Positions 1 to 7,732 of a stretch of DNA of 18,455 nt are shown here, piece after piece (the first letter of the stretch is position 1; each line of letters begins with the position of its first letter). The stretch is from JBDHTS01 sp044220535 (GTDB lineage: Bacteria > Pseudomonadota > Alphaproteobacteria > Micavibrionales > Micavibrionaceae). The notes below the pieces were generated by a model. The model saw only the letters and a program-made list of their open reading frames with translations. It was not told the DNA's origin and did no database searches. Both the position numbers and the translations under genes were made by a program. The stretch is taken from contig JBGAQU010000064.1 of assembly GCA_044220535.1 (NCBI GenBank), forward strand, positions 1-18,455, in the 5' to 3' direction.

Positions 1-290
1 ACTCCAGCTATTTTACCTGCCTGATGGCAGGGTGCGCACTATTTTGCGTCAAGATGTGCAGGGCTATATCAAAAAACAAAAGAGTAAAGAACCGACACCC
101 GGCATGGATTTTTACGGTGCGTTTTGGGGCGATGCCAAGGAGCACATTGAAGGCGACTCCGATCTAACGGAAAAAACCCAAGAGCGGATTAGGAGTAATC
201 GTTACAGGAAGAATTTATATCCAAAGCTGGCAGCAAAATTTTTAGAATGGCTGAATGAAAAAAAGAGGTGGACCAATGAAGGTATTTCTA
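1..290 (+). pseudogene. Truncated orphan gene, 3' end replaced
   Basis: The frame is open from the window edge (base 2) and a GTG at 32 is only one possible start. The coding-like part runs to about base 290, reading through PGMDFYGAFWGDAKEHI and LAAKFLEWLNEKKRWTNE. It has the look of a conserved, charged, soluble protein N-terminus, but I do not recognise the family. Beyond about 290 the frame stays open to 511 only because it reads the antisense of a ParB gene, so the residues after NEGIS are not native. The gene was therefore cut and joined to foreign DNA. No promoter or ribosome site can be judged, since the 5' side lies at or beyond the edge. Seen: open frame and junction. Inferred: truncation by recombination. 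Confidence 0.55.
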
Positions 291-544
291 TAAGCCCGCA
301 CCTCATCTTCGGAAAGATGATCGAGGCAAATCGTCGGGACTTCAGCCATGTTCAGCTTTTTTGCTGCCTCCCAGCGGCCATGACCGGCAATGATCATATT
401 CCGCGCATCAACCAAAATCGGATTGTTGAACCCGAATTTTCTGATGCTGGCCTGGATCTGATTGATCTGTTTGCCGGAGTGAGTCCGGGCGTTACGCTCG
501 TAAGGTTTTAAAGAGTTCGTGTCTTTCAGTAGAACTTGTTTCAT
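242..544 (-). pseudogene. Truncated ParB-type N-terminal domain protein
   Basis: The first 85 residues match the ParB/Srx-like nuclease-type domain of phage and integrative-element proteins. The sequence shows PYERNARTHS, then SIRKFGFNNPILVD, the IIAGHGRWEAAKKL core with the GHGR motif, and VPTICLDHLSEDEVRAY. In full-length relatives the chain continues after RAY with an A-D-N-R-like segment and often a DNA methylase domain. Here it turns at about base 290 into unrelated residues (RNTFIGPP) and stops at 242. The start at 544 is well supported by a perfect AGGAGG six bases upstream. The product would bind DNA specifically if folded, but the truncated form is probably non-functional. It meets the upstream orphan tail to tail at the junction. 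Confidence 0.75.
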
Positions 545-550
545 CGCACC

Positions 551-556
551 CCTCCT
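551..556 (-). promoter_or_regulatory. Strong ribosome binding site of ParB-type gene
   Basis: On the minus strand this reads AGGAGG, six bases before the ATG whose first base is 544. It fixes that start and shows that the 5' end of the truncated gene is intact while the 3' part has been lost. Confidence 0.75.
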
Positions 557-828
557 AAGGGTTTTAAAGAGTTGGTGCGGAAGCTGGCCCCTTAACGCGT
601 TGGCAAAAGAAAGCCAAAGCTACCGCGAAGTAGGTCTGCCGACCCGACGGTATCTGCGTGTCTCATTTTCTTAGGGGGCTTTGTGTCTTAGGAGCTTAGC
701 GTCTTGGTTTCTTAGCATCTCATCATCGGATAAAATCCGACCATCCATAGAAATAGATTTCAGGATAAAAAGTCAAATTTTGGAATCTAATTTTCATAGT
801 TAATGTGATAAGGTCCAGTATGAAAAGG
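557..828. other. Intergenic stretch with degenerate repeats, no gene seen
   Basis: No convincing frame is present. A short run has three TCTTAG words (669-674, 686-691, 710-715). A small perfect hairpin TCGGAT/ATCCGA with a three-base loop lies at 726-740. The phrase GGTTTTAAAGAGTT occurs at about 504-517 inside the ParB 5' end and again at about 559-572 in its leader. I cannot assign a function. The stretch separates two gene remnants and may itself be scar DNA. Confidence 0.4.
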
Positions 829-935
829 CTATCTCTTTGCCATTTTCAGCCGTAGAGCATTCGAGATCACCATGACGGAAGAAAGCAATATGGCGGCGGC
901 AATGACCGGCGAAAGCAGGATGCCGAAGGCATGGG
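829..935 (-). pseudogene. C-terminal scrap of a copper-type P1B ATPase
   Basis: The last 34 or so residues of a minus-strand frame read HAFGILLSPVIAAA, then SSVMVISNALRLK. This is the hallmark last transmembrane helix and end of CopA-type heavy-metal P-ATPases, whose usual end is LSPMIAAAAMSLSSVSVI-NALRLR-like. About one residue is missing within the alanine run. Upstream of about base 935 the frame (back to 1035) has no ATPase similarity, so no phosphorylation DKTG, CPx or nucleotide-binding parts remain. About 95 percent of a normal 700-800 aa pump is gone. It is a relic and cannot transport metal. It suggests that a metal-resistance gene once sat here or arrived as a recombination fragment. 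Confidence 0.7.
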
Positions 936-1008
936 TAAAATATTCTCCCTCATAGTAATCAATTACTAAAACTCCTTCATTATAAATAAATTCAGAGCAA
1001 GCCGTCAC

Positions 1009-1012
1009 AGGA
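1009..1012 (+). promoter_or_regulatory. Ribosome binding site of helicase gene
   Basis: AGGA six bases before the ATG at 1019 supports this start rather than the in-frame ATG codons further downstream. Confidence 0.55.
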
Positions 1013-1018
1013 TATTTC

Positions 1019-3235
1019 ATGGATAAAATAACCAAGATACTATCGGCGCTTCATATCTTTCTTGAATGCGGTGACGATATACTAAAACTCCAGCAGAAAG
1101 AAATCATTCGCGCGATCATCAAGGCTTTTGGAATGGGACACCGCGCCGTCTATATCGAGGCGCCAACCGGTCTTGGTAAAACTGTCCTGACATCGCAGCT
1201 GTTGCGCGCCTTGAACGGTTCCGGCGAATTGCCGCGTATATTGGTCGTCACGCCCTCAATAAAACTGGTGGAGGACGCTGGAAAGAAGTTCAAGGAATTC
1301 GCGCCGGAACTTCATACCGGCATGTATTACACATACGCCAAAGACAATGCGCCGATTACGATATCGACTTATGCAAGTTTTCCAAGGCTGTCGAAAACGC
1401 GTGCCCATGAATACGATCTCATTATCCTGGATGAAGCCCATCATATTTTGTCCCCAAGGCTTCTGGAACATCTGTGTAAATTCAAAAAGGCGTTTTGGCT
1501 TGCCATGACCGCGACGCCGGGTTTTTCACCGCAAAAGCATTTGAACCAGTATTTTCATCTGGCACATAAGACAACGATTCATGAAGCCATCGATATGGAT
1601 CTGATTTCCGGCTACCGGAATATCCTCGTTTACGCCAGGGCCGTAAACCTGGATAAAGTCCCGCTGGCCAAGGGTGGCGACTTTTCCACGCCGGCACTGG
1701 AGCGCGCCGTCAATATTAATGTCAGGAATCTGGCCGCTGTCGATTTTTACAAGCATGCCGTCGACCCATCGACAGGTCAGCCGCTTATCGGACGAAAAAC
1801 GATCGTTAACTGCGTCGGCATAGATCACGCCCGGGATGTAGCCCGCCTCCTCTGCGAAGAAATTCCTGCATCGGCCATAGCAGGACGCACACCCTGTGCG
1901 GCCATTCATGGCGATATGTACAGAAAAGACATCAAGGAGGTTCTTGCTGCGCATAAGGCCGGTGAAATTGCATGCCTCACGCAAGCCAAGATGATGGGCG
2001 AAGGGCACGACGATCCGGAGATCAAGCTCATCATCAATCTAAAGCCCAGCCTGTCCATGGTGGAAGTTCCCCAGCGTGGCGGGCGGGCTTTACGCGTCGG
2101 CGCCGATCATTCTGATGCATCTGCTCTGATTGTCGATTTCGTCGACGAAGGCACGCTTAATCGCAAGCTGCCTCTTCTGTTTTCAGAGATCACGGGCAGT
2201 CCGGCCTATGGCAAGTGGCTTTCCACCAGAATCAAGCGAAGAAAACATTATGACGTGTTTTCAGATGATCCGAGGGCAGACAGGAATAAAAGAAGCCCCG
2301 CTAACTATTTTCGCATTCCGGGCATTGAAGTAGTATGGTCACCTGAGCAAATCACAGAAATCATGAAGAAGCGGCACAGCGACAGGACTGCCGATACCAA
2401 TACGGACATCTATCCTGCCAAGGATGCGGAATGGCTGTCGGTCAATGAAATAGCCGCCCATTATAATATTCCGGATCTCGTTGTTCTGAGGAAAATAAAA
2501 TACTGCCGCATTGATCGCGTCAGGCCAGGAATTCGCATCGATCGGCAGAAGAAGATTGAATGGAGGATAGAGCGACGCTCGGTGCAGAACACCCATATTG
2601 AATGTCTGCATGCGAGTGATCTGATCACGTTCGGGAAGACTTACCGGCTGGACACGCCCTACAAAACCGATGAGTGGCTTACATGCGGCGAGATTGCCGA
2701 ACGATTGATGCGGAACGGCTTGCGGAATGTGGATGGAAGCGCTGTCTCGGCGGTCTTCACGCGTTTAAGAAAAGTTGAAGGTGCCACTGAATCCCGTTAC
2801 GATCCACAAACTATGAAGGAATGGCGCATCGGAAGAAAGCGCCATAAAATGAAAATCATTATATGTCTGCATCAGGACGATTTTGATGATTTTTGCAAAG
2901 AGTATCATCTCGACGCAATCGAACATTCCGAAGATTTTCTGTCGCCGTCCGAGATTTCTGCGCAAATCGGACAAAGGATCTATACATACTCATCGGGGAT
3001 GGAAAAATATCTGAAAGCCTGCCTCGGCCAAAACAACATGGCAGGAAAACATCTCTCACATGCCGTTGAATATCGCTATGTCAGCGGCAGGCCATTGCCA
3101 TGTTTGCGCCGGAACGCGTTTCAGGCTTTTGTCGCTTTCCAAAAGGCTGAAGCGGAACGGTGTAATGCAGAACGGCAGGCACACGCTTTAAAATACCGGG
3201 AAGATCGCCGCAGGGAACGATTAAGATCGCAATGA
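1019..3235 (+). CDS. SF2 DEAH-type helicase with three C-terminal HTH-like repeats
   Basis: A 738-aa superfamily 2 helicase-like ATPase. Motif I is EAPTGLGKT (residues about 47-55), motif II ILDEAHH (136-142), motif III MTATP (163-167), and motif VI PQRGGRALR (about 350-358), preceded by a GEGHDDPEI segment typical of motif V. It should couple ATP hydrolysis to translocation or remodelling of nucleic acid. After the two RecA-like domains, residues about 470-710 hold three diverged copies of an 80-90 aa unit. The copies begin EWLSVNEIA, EWLTCGEIA and DFLSPSEIS, and each has a hydrophobic C-L pair and F-rich helix near its end. They look like winged-helix or HTH DNA-binding modules. The tail is arginine- and glutamate-rich and probably helical. 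It stands alone with an AGGA ribosome site. Its position between debris and an orphan gene fits a mobile or defence role, which is inference. Confidence 0.85.
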   Translation: MDKITKILSALHIFLECGDDILKLQQKEIIRAIIKAFGMGHRAVYIEAPTGLGKTVLTSQLLRALNGSGELPRILVVTPSIKLVEDAGKKFKEFAPELHTGMYYTYAKDNAPITISTYASFPRLSKTRAHEYDLIILDEAHHILSPRLLEHLCKFKKAFWLAMTATPGFSPQKHLNQYFHLAHKTTIHEAIDMDLISGYRNILVYARAVNLDKVPLAKGGDFSTPALERAVNINVRNLAAVDFYKHAVDPSTGQPLIGRKTIVNCVGIDHARDVARLLCEEIPASAIAGRTPCAAIHGDMYRKDIKEVLAAHKAGEIACLTQAKMMGEGHDDPEIKLIINLKPSLSMVEVPQRGGRALRVGADHSDASALIVDFVDEGTLNRKLPLLFSEITGSPAYGKWLSTRIKRRKHYDVFSDDPRADRNKRSPANYFRIPGIEVVWSPEQITEIMKKRHSDRTADTNTDIYPAKDAEWLSVNEIAAHYNIPDLVVLRKIKYCRIDRVRPGIRIDRQKKIEWRIERRSVQNTHIECLHASDLITFGKTYRLDTPYKTDEWLTCGEIAERLMRNGLRNVDGSAVSAVFTRLRKVEGATESRYDPQTMKEWRIGRKRHKMKIIICLHQDDFDDFCKEYHLDAIEHSEDFLSPSEISAQIGQRIYTYSSGMEKYLKACLGQNNMAGKHLSHAVEYRYVSGRPLPCLRRNAFQAFVAFQKAEAERCNAERQAHALKYREDRRRERLRSQ

Positions 3236-3259
3236 AAATTCCCTGAGCCATTTAAAATT

Positions 3260-3289
3260 TTCCCTGTTTCTTCCTGGATAAACAGGGAA
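3260..3289 (+). terminator. Perfect hairpin after helicase gene
   Basis: TTCCCTGTTT (3260-3269) pairs perfectly with AAACAGGGAA (3280-3289) around a 10-base loop, 24 bases after the helicase stop. There is no proper T-run after it, so it may be a weak terminator. The TTCCCTG word also occurs once more at 3239-3245, directly after the stop, which suggests a repeat family rather than a simple terminator. Confidence 0.45.
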
Positions 3290-3457
3290 TTCCCCTTGTC
3301 CTGTTAGCAGAGCTTCTAGGGATTCGAACTTTACTTGCCGTAATCACAATTATAATATTGAGAATGCTTCTCTAATCGATCCATGTATGGTGATGAACTG
3401 GCCAGTTTTGCTTAGCCAGCAGCAGGGGAGAAAACCATCATTAAAATCAGTTTCACC

Positions 3458-4027
3458 ATGGACGAAATCCGAAATTTAAAAACCCAGGCGCTAAGAGGGC
3501 GTTCTTATGCGGATAGGGTCAGCCTAGGATTTCTTTCAAGGCTAAGTACTTACGAATATCCGTTTTCTGTCATTGACGAACTGGATTATTTGGAAGGACA
3601 TTCAAAAACCACTTTAACCAAACCCGCAGCTCAATTCAGACACCCTTTGTATCCCTTCTGGCATAAACATTTCACAACGCCTCGCCATTTGGTTCGTAAT
3701 CTAAACATCAGGTGGGGAATGGACAAAGGTGGCAATCGTGATCTGGAAAATTTAATTGAAGACATAGCGCAGAAGTATGGAGACAATTGTGACGAATGGC
3801 CGAATTATTTGGCTGATGAATTGGTGATGGGAGGCTATCGGGACCGTTCTAAGCGCGGATTGACTGGTAATTGGATCATCTATGCGCAGTACTCAGGGCT
3901 GAACTATTATCTGGATTTAGCAACACATCAGGAAGCTGTGGGTGGTAATGCCACAAGACTGTTAGAAAAATTACATAATAGTGCTCACGCGGAATTTCCT
4001 TTCTGCTTTGAGCAAAGCACCGTTTAG
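3458..4027 (+). CDS. Orphan protein of unknown function, 189 aa
   Basis: A soluble, aromatic-rich protein without signal peptide or membrane helix. Recognisable stretches are RHPLYPFWHKHF (about 62-73), NLNIRWGMDKGG (about 81-92), GLTGNWIIYAQYSGLNYYLDL and a C-terminal EKLHNSAHAEFPFCFE. The His, Asp and Cys residues in these blocks could be a catalytic or metal set, but I recognise no family and assign no function. The ATG at 3458 has no good ribosome site. A strong AGGGGAG at 3424-3430 is correctly spaced from an in-frame ATT at 3440 (ATC at 3437), so a rare-codon start six residues earlier is possible. It is flanked by repeats, apparently stands alone, and is probably cargo of an integrated element. 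Confidence 0.65.
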   Translation: MDEIRNLKTQALRGRSYADRVSLGFLSRLSTYEYPFSVIDELDYLEGHSKTTLTKPAAQFRHPLYPFWHKHFTTPRHLVRNLNIRWGMDKGGNRDLENLIEDIAQKYGDNCDEWPNYLADELVMGGYRDRSKRGLTGNWIIYAQYSGLNYYLDLATHQEAVGGNATRLLEKLHNSAHAEFPFCFEQSTV

Positions 4028-4041
4028 CTATCTCTCCCTTT

Positions 4042-4083
4042 AACCGGAGATGGGTTGCGGCCAGACTGCCCGCACCACCACGC
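4042..4083 (+). repeat. tRNA-tail-like repeat, copy 1
   Basis: This 42-base segment shares a core (GGTTGC, GCCAGACTGC, CCACCACGC) with 13600-13641 in the same orientation, with roughly three quarters of positions identical. The ACTGCCCGCACCACCA part resembles the acceptor 3' end of a tRNA gene, the usual landing site of tyrosine integrases. A related ACTGCCCGACCACCA is at about 13385-13399. I infer an old attachment-site scar; no intact tRNA can be folded here. Confidence 0.4.
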
Positions 4084-4158
4084 AGTCTATAAATAATTGA
4101 TATATAATAAAAAAGTCGATTTTGACCCCGAAAACACGGCGCTTTTTTATGCCCAAAA

Positions 4159-4240
4159 TTTTGGCACACTCCGGAGACGCTCCCGAATAAGCCCTTGAAA
4201 TGCCTGTTCTCTCCGAACCCCTATGTAAGGGTGTGCCAAA
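4159..4240. repeat. 82-bp imperfect palindromic element, copy 1
   Basis: It starts TTTTGGCACACTCCGGAGAC and ends in GGGTGTGCCAAA, so the ends are inverted copies (TTTGGCACAC/GTGTGCCAAA). GGAGA near the left and TCTCC near the right form an inner inverted pair. The same layout and length recur at 13477-13558. It resembles a small non-autonomous repeat or a folded transcript end. No protein is encoded. Confidence 0.6.
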
Positions 4241-4350
4241 CTTAGCCAGAGAGCATTCTGAGATTTGAACCTGCGTAGTCCGGTACAAACATAGCTATCG
4301 TTTATTACCTGTCGCCGGCCTATACTTACCCACGTCCAGTAGGGCATATT
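4241..4350. promoter_or_regulatory. Leader of DUF4166 gene with possible -10
   Basis: This stretch carries AGAGAGCATTCT followed by a T-loop-like ATTTGAACC. The same type of phrase is at about 3307-3326 and 13584-13596. A TATACT at 4321-4326 could be a -10 box 25 bases before the ATG at 4351, but I see no convincing -35 partner. Confidence 0.3.
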
Positions 4351-6039
4351 ATGAGCAATCATCTTAAAATATTGATCGTTGGCGGATACGGCACGTTCGG
4401 TGGCCGGCTGGCCGAGCTACTGGAAGATGAGCTGTGCCTGACAGTGGTCATAGCCGGGCGGTCGCTTGAAAAAGCAAAAGCCTGGTGTCATGTGCGAACA
4501 ATGGCAAAGGCGACGCTTAATGCCCTGCGCAGTTTGATCGCACAGGCGATCTGGCCTTTTAACCCGACACTTAGTCCCGATATCTTTGTGGATACCAGTG
4601 GTCCGTTTCAAATTGCTGGTGAACGTATACCGTCTGGTCGAGGCGTGTATCGCGGCCAAAGTGCATTATCTCGACCTTGCGGACGGATCGGAGTTTGTAA
4701 AAGGGATCGCTGCCTTTAATGAGTCCGCAATGAAGGCAGGCGTGTTCGTTTTATCCGGCGTCTCCAGTTTTCCTGTTCTGGCGGCCGCAGTCGCAAGGCG
4801 TCTGTGCAGTGATATGGCGAAAGTCGAGTCCATTCGCGGCGGCATTGCGCCATCGCCTTATGCGGCGTCGGCAAAAATGTCATCCGCGCCATCGCCAGCT
4901 ATGCCGGACAGGAAATCACTGTGACGCGGGCGGGCAGGGAGAAAAAGATTTATCCTTTGACCGACACCATGCGCTATACGATTGCGCCGCCGGGATACCT
5001 GCCGTTGAAAAATACGCTGTTTTCACTGGTTGACGTCCCGGATCTGCAGGTGCTGGGTGCGCTATGGCCGGAGGCGAAAACAGTTTGGATGGGCGCTGGT
5101 CCTGTTCCGGAAATCCTGCATCGCGCGCTGATCGGTTTTGCATGGCTGGTTCGCCTCGGAATTGTGCGAACGCTGCTGCCTTTAGCGGACCTCATGGAAT
5201 TCGTGATCAGCCATATGCGCTGGGGCGAGCATCGTGGCGGCATGTTTGTCGAAGTTTCGGGAGAAGATGCGGAAGGCAGGCAGGTGAAAAAATCATGGCA
5301 TCTGCTGGCCGAAGGACGCGACGGGCCGCTGATTCCATCGATGGCGGTTGAATCGCTGGTGCGCAAGCTTTTAGAAGGCGGCAGGATTGCACCCGGCGCG
5401 CGCACTGCGCTCGATGATATCATTCTGGAAGATTACGACCGGCTGTTTAGCCGCCGGACAATCTACACCGGCTTCAGGCAGGATATGCCAGTACCGCAGG
5501 CGCCACTTTACAGGCGCATCCTTGGCGATGCATGGGAAAGCCTGCCCGATGCGATCAGGCGGATGCATGATTTTGAGCAGACAGCGGAAGCAAGGGGCAT
5601 TGCTATTATCGAGCGCGGTCATAATCCGCTCGCGCGCTTTATTGCCGATATGATCGGTTTTCCCAAGGCGGGGCAGGACGTTCCGGTCACTGTTCAATTC
5701 ACGAGCAGCGATAAAACGGAAAAATGGACGCGCGTATTTAACAGTCATGAATTTTTCAGTCTGCAATATGAAGGCAAGGGGCGGGATGATAGGCTTTTGA
5801 TGGAACGATTCGGACCGATGGTCTTTGCCATGGCCCTGGTGTGGGACGGAAACGCATTGCGTCTGATGCTGCGCCGCTGGAAATTTATGGGCATTCCGAT
5901 GCCGATGTTTTTGTGTCCATGCTCTGACTCATATGAAACCGTCAGGGACGGAAAGTTCAATTTCAATGTCGAGATTTCGCACCCGCTGGTTGGCAGAATC
6001 GTTCACTATAAAGGCTGGCTGGAGAGGCAATCATCATGA
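4351..6039 (+). pseudogene. Saccharopine dehydrogenase-like NAD(P)-binding / DUF4166 protein, four frameshifts
   Basis: The N-terminus ILIVGGYGTFGGRLAELL is a Rossmann dinucleotide-binding loop of the saccharopine dehydrogenase-like family. Conserved DTSGPFQ and YLDLADGSEFVKGI follow. The part from about 4921 (372 aa) ends in the DUF4166 domain, with VQFTSSDKTEKWTR, GMPMPMFLCP-like and FNVEISHPLVGRIVHYKGWL segments. Frame changes are needed near 4531-4535 (a T run; FDRTGDL is in another frame), near 4557-4575, near 4605-4625 and near 4858-4866. Repaired, it would be a protein of about 560 aa, a normal length for this fusion. Such proteins are presumed NAD(P)H-dependent reductases of unknown substrate. 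The stop overlaps the next gene in ATGA. All four breaks lie in the first third and the rest is clean, so either recent inactivation or sequence error is possible. Confidence 0.75.
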
Positions 6040-6494
6040 ACGATCGCAAGGATTACAGCTATCGTGACGATCCGGACGTTCCGGCTTTTGACGACAGCCA
6101 TCCGCTGATGATTTTCGACGGCATCTGCGTTTTATGTTCCTGCGGTGCCGGGAAGATGATGCGCTGGGACAAGAATGCGGTTTTTCGCTATGCAACCGCC
6201 CAGTCGAAACTGGGCAATGCATTGCTCAGGCATTACGGATGCGACGCTGTCGCATTCAATACGGTGTTGGTTGTCGCAAACGGCAGGAGCTATACGAAGT
6301 CCGCAGCCTATCTGGAGATCGCGCGGCAGCTGGGCGGCTGGTGGAAGTTATGGCTGATGTTCAGGCTTATACCGAAATTCATCCGCGATCCGGTTTATGA
6401 CTGGAAAGCGCGCAACCGGTATAAATGGTTTGGCAAAACGGACTATTGCAGAATGCTGCCGGAGGCTTATGCCGCGCGGATTATCGATCGCTAG
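6036..6494 (+). CDS. DCC-family thiol-disulfide oxidoreductase-like protein (DUF393)
   Basis: A 152-aa protein with the family signature FDGICVLCS (residues 27-35), giving the D-x-x-C-x-x-C pattern with C31 and C34 and an extra C36. The rest fits the family: RYATAQS, then a VVANGRSYTKSAAYLEIARQL block and a closing tryptophan- and arginine-rich segment (WLMFRLIPKFIRDPVYDWKA, then NRYKWFGK). Members are presumed redox proteins, but the substrate is unknown. Its ATG overlaps the stop of the DUF4166 gene (ATGA at 6036-6039), so the two are translationally coupled. DUF393 and DUF4166 genes are, to my knowledge, often neighbours. The 3' end overlaps the convergent FAD monooxygenase gene by 14 bases. 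Confidence 0.85.
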   Translation: MNDRKDYSYRDDPDVPAFDDSHPLMIFDGICVLCSCGAGKMMRWDKNAVFRYATAQSKLGNALLRHYGCDAVAFNTVLVVANGRSYTKSAAYLEIARQLGGWWKLWLMFRLIPKFIRDPVYDWKARNRYKWFGKTDYCRMLPEAYAARIIDR

Positions 6495-7728
6495 CACGGT
6501 TTAAATCGTAATCCGGATGCCACTGACCGGGATTGAGGTGGGTGAACAGTCCTGTCTTGATCCCTGCCAGCGTGCGCAGCATCTCGGTCTTTATATAAGG
6601 CGTCTTGCAGAATAGTCCGAAAGTCCGGTCGCGCAGCCATGCGGCGGCATCGATATCCGACTGGAAGAACGGCGTCAGCCAGCGGCTGGCGATCTGATAG
6701 AAGCCGGTGTGGCTTTTGCGGGTTTTTGTATAGCAGGCAAGCGCCTGATTAACGTCATCTGTTTCCTTTACACACGCAGCCAGCGTCAGCGCATCGATCA
6801 GGCCGAGATTGGCGCCCTGGCCCAGTTGCGGGCTGGTGCAATGGGCGGCATCACCGATAAAGACCAGGCGGTTATCGTGCCATTGCTTCATAATCGTATC
6901 GCTGTACTGGGCAAAGGTTAGATCGTCGACAGATTTGAACTGCTGTACGAATGGTTCGAGATCAGGCCAGTAGCCGAGCACACGTTCTTTCCATGGATCG
7001 AGACCCGTCTCACGCCAGCTGTCGTAGGTTTTCGCGAGAAGGCTCCAGAAAAACGCCAGAGTTTCGGTTTGATCCGCCGGCCGTTTGCCGATGGCGAGCG
7101 CGCCGATCATGATCCGGCCTTTATCGTAGCGCTGCTGCAGGGCGTTCCGGCCAAAGATCTGTCCCGGATCAGTGCAGACGCCCCAGACCGCGCCATAGCA
7201 ATAAGGCTTGTTATGTTTAAGATTGCCGTTTCGGGCGCGCAGGGTCGATCGCGCACCGCTGGCATCAATCACAAGATCGAAATCATCATAATGATTGCCA
7301 TTACGATCGACGATGCTTCTTTTATCCTTGTGAAGAGCACTTTCAACAATATCGCACGAGGTCACGATCCTGATGCGGCGACGCAGAACTTCGTCGTGAA
7401 GGATTGAAAAAAGCGCGCCGCGATGAATGCCAAGCCCGAACAGATGCGGTTTCAGATCGGTATAGCGTATGTCGAAAACAACATGACCGTTAGCGGACCG
7501 GCCGTACAAGTTGAAGATCTTCGTGCCATAGGAAAGTGCTTGTTTATCCAGGTCGAGGCAGGCAAGGCAGGCGAGTCCGGTCGGCTGCAGCATGATCCCG
7601 GCCCCAAGTGGTCTGGGTTCGGCAAAGCGCTCGAATAAAGTGACGTCATGCCCGTCGCGCGTTAGAAAAAGCGATGCGGCGAGTCCGGATGTGCCGCCGC
7701 CGATGACAGCTATTTTGAGAGAGTGCAT
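6481..7728 (-). CDS. FAD-dependent aromatic-type monooxygenase (PF01494-like)
   Basis: A 415-aa flavoprotein of the p-hydroxybenzoate hydroxylase group. Residues 6-17 carry the FAD ADP-binding loop AVIGGGTSGLAA, E33 ends the second strand (LFERF), DASGARSTLR (155-164) is the DG-like motif, and FIGDAAHCTSPQLGQGANLG (290-309) is the GD motif that holds the ribityl and pyrophosphate. It should use NAD(P)H and O2 to hydroxylate or epoxidise a small organic molecule; the substrate cannot be read from sequence. No signal peptide is present, so it is cytoplasmic. It starts four bases after the stop of the hydrolase gene, with GGA eight or so bases upstream, and forms an operon with it. Length is normal. 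Confidence 0.88.
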   Translation of the reverse strand: MHSLKIAVIGGGTSGLAASLFLTRDGHDVTLFERFAEPRPLGAGIMLQPTGLACLACLDLDKQALSYGTKIFNLYGRSANGHVVFDIRYTDLKPHLFGLGIHRGALFSILHDEVLRRRIRIVTSCDIVESALHKDKRSIVDRNGNHYDDFDLVIDASGARSTLRARNGNLKHNKPYCYGAVWGVCTDPGQIFGRNALQQRYDKGRIMIGALAIGKRPADQTETLAFFWSLLAKTYDSWRETGLDPWKERVLGYWPDLEPFVQQFKSVDDLTFAQYSDTIMKQWHDNRLVFIGDAAHCTSPQLGQGANLGLIDALTLAACVKETDDVNQALACYTKTRKSHTGFYQIASRWLTPFFQSDIDAAAWLRDRTFGLFCKTPYIKTEMLRTLAGIKTGLFTHLNPGQWHPDYDLNRASDR

Positions 7729-7732
7729 GGCT

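Noticed and set aside
500..580. Repeated GGTTTTAAAGAGTT around the ParB gene start as an operator pair
   Set aside because: Only two copies, one inside the coding sequence, and no symmetry; it could be chance or a small duplication.
660..720. Three TCTTAG words as a possible tandem repeat or CRISPR-like array
   Set aside because: Units are too short and unevenly spaced (17 and 24 bases) and have no constant repeat length.
829..1035. 68-aa minus-strand frame as a small membrane protein gene
   Set aside because: Its C-terminal half is diagnostic of CopA ends and its N-terminal half overlaps the helicase leader, so a gene relic is the better reading.
4921..5430. Several overlapping frames on both strands inside the DUF4166 gene
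   Set aside because: They are shadows of a high-GC coding region; only the frame ending at 6039 has family similarity.
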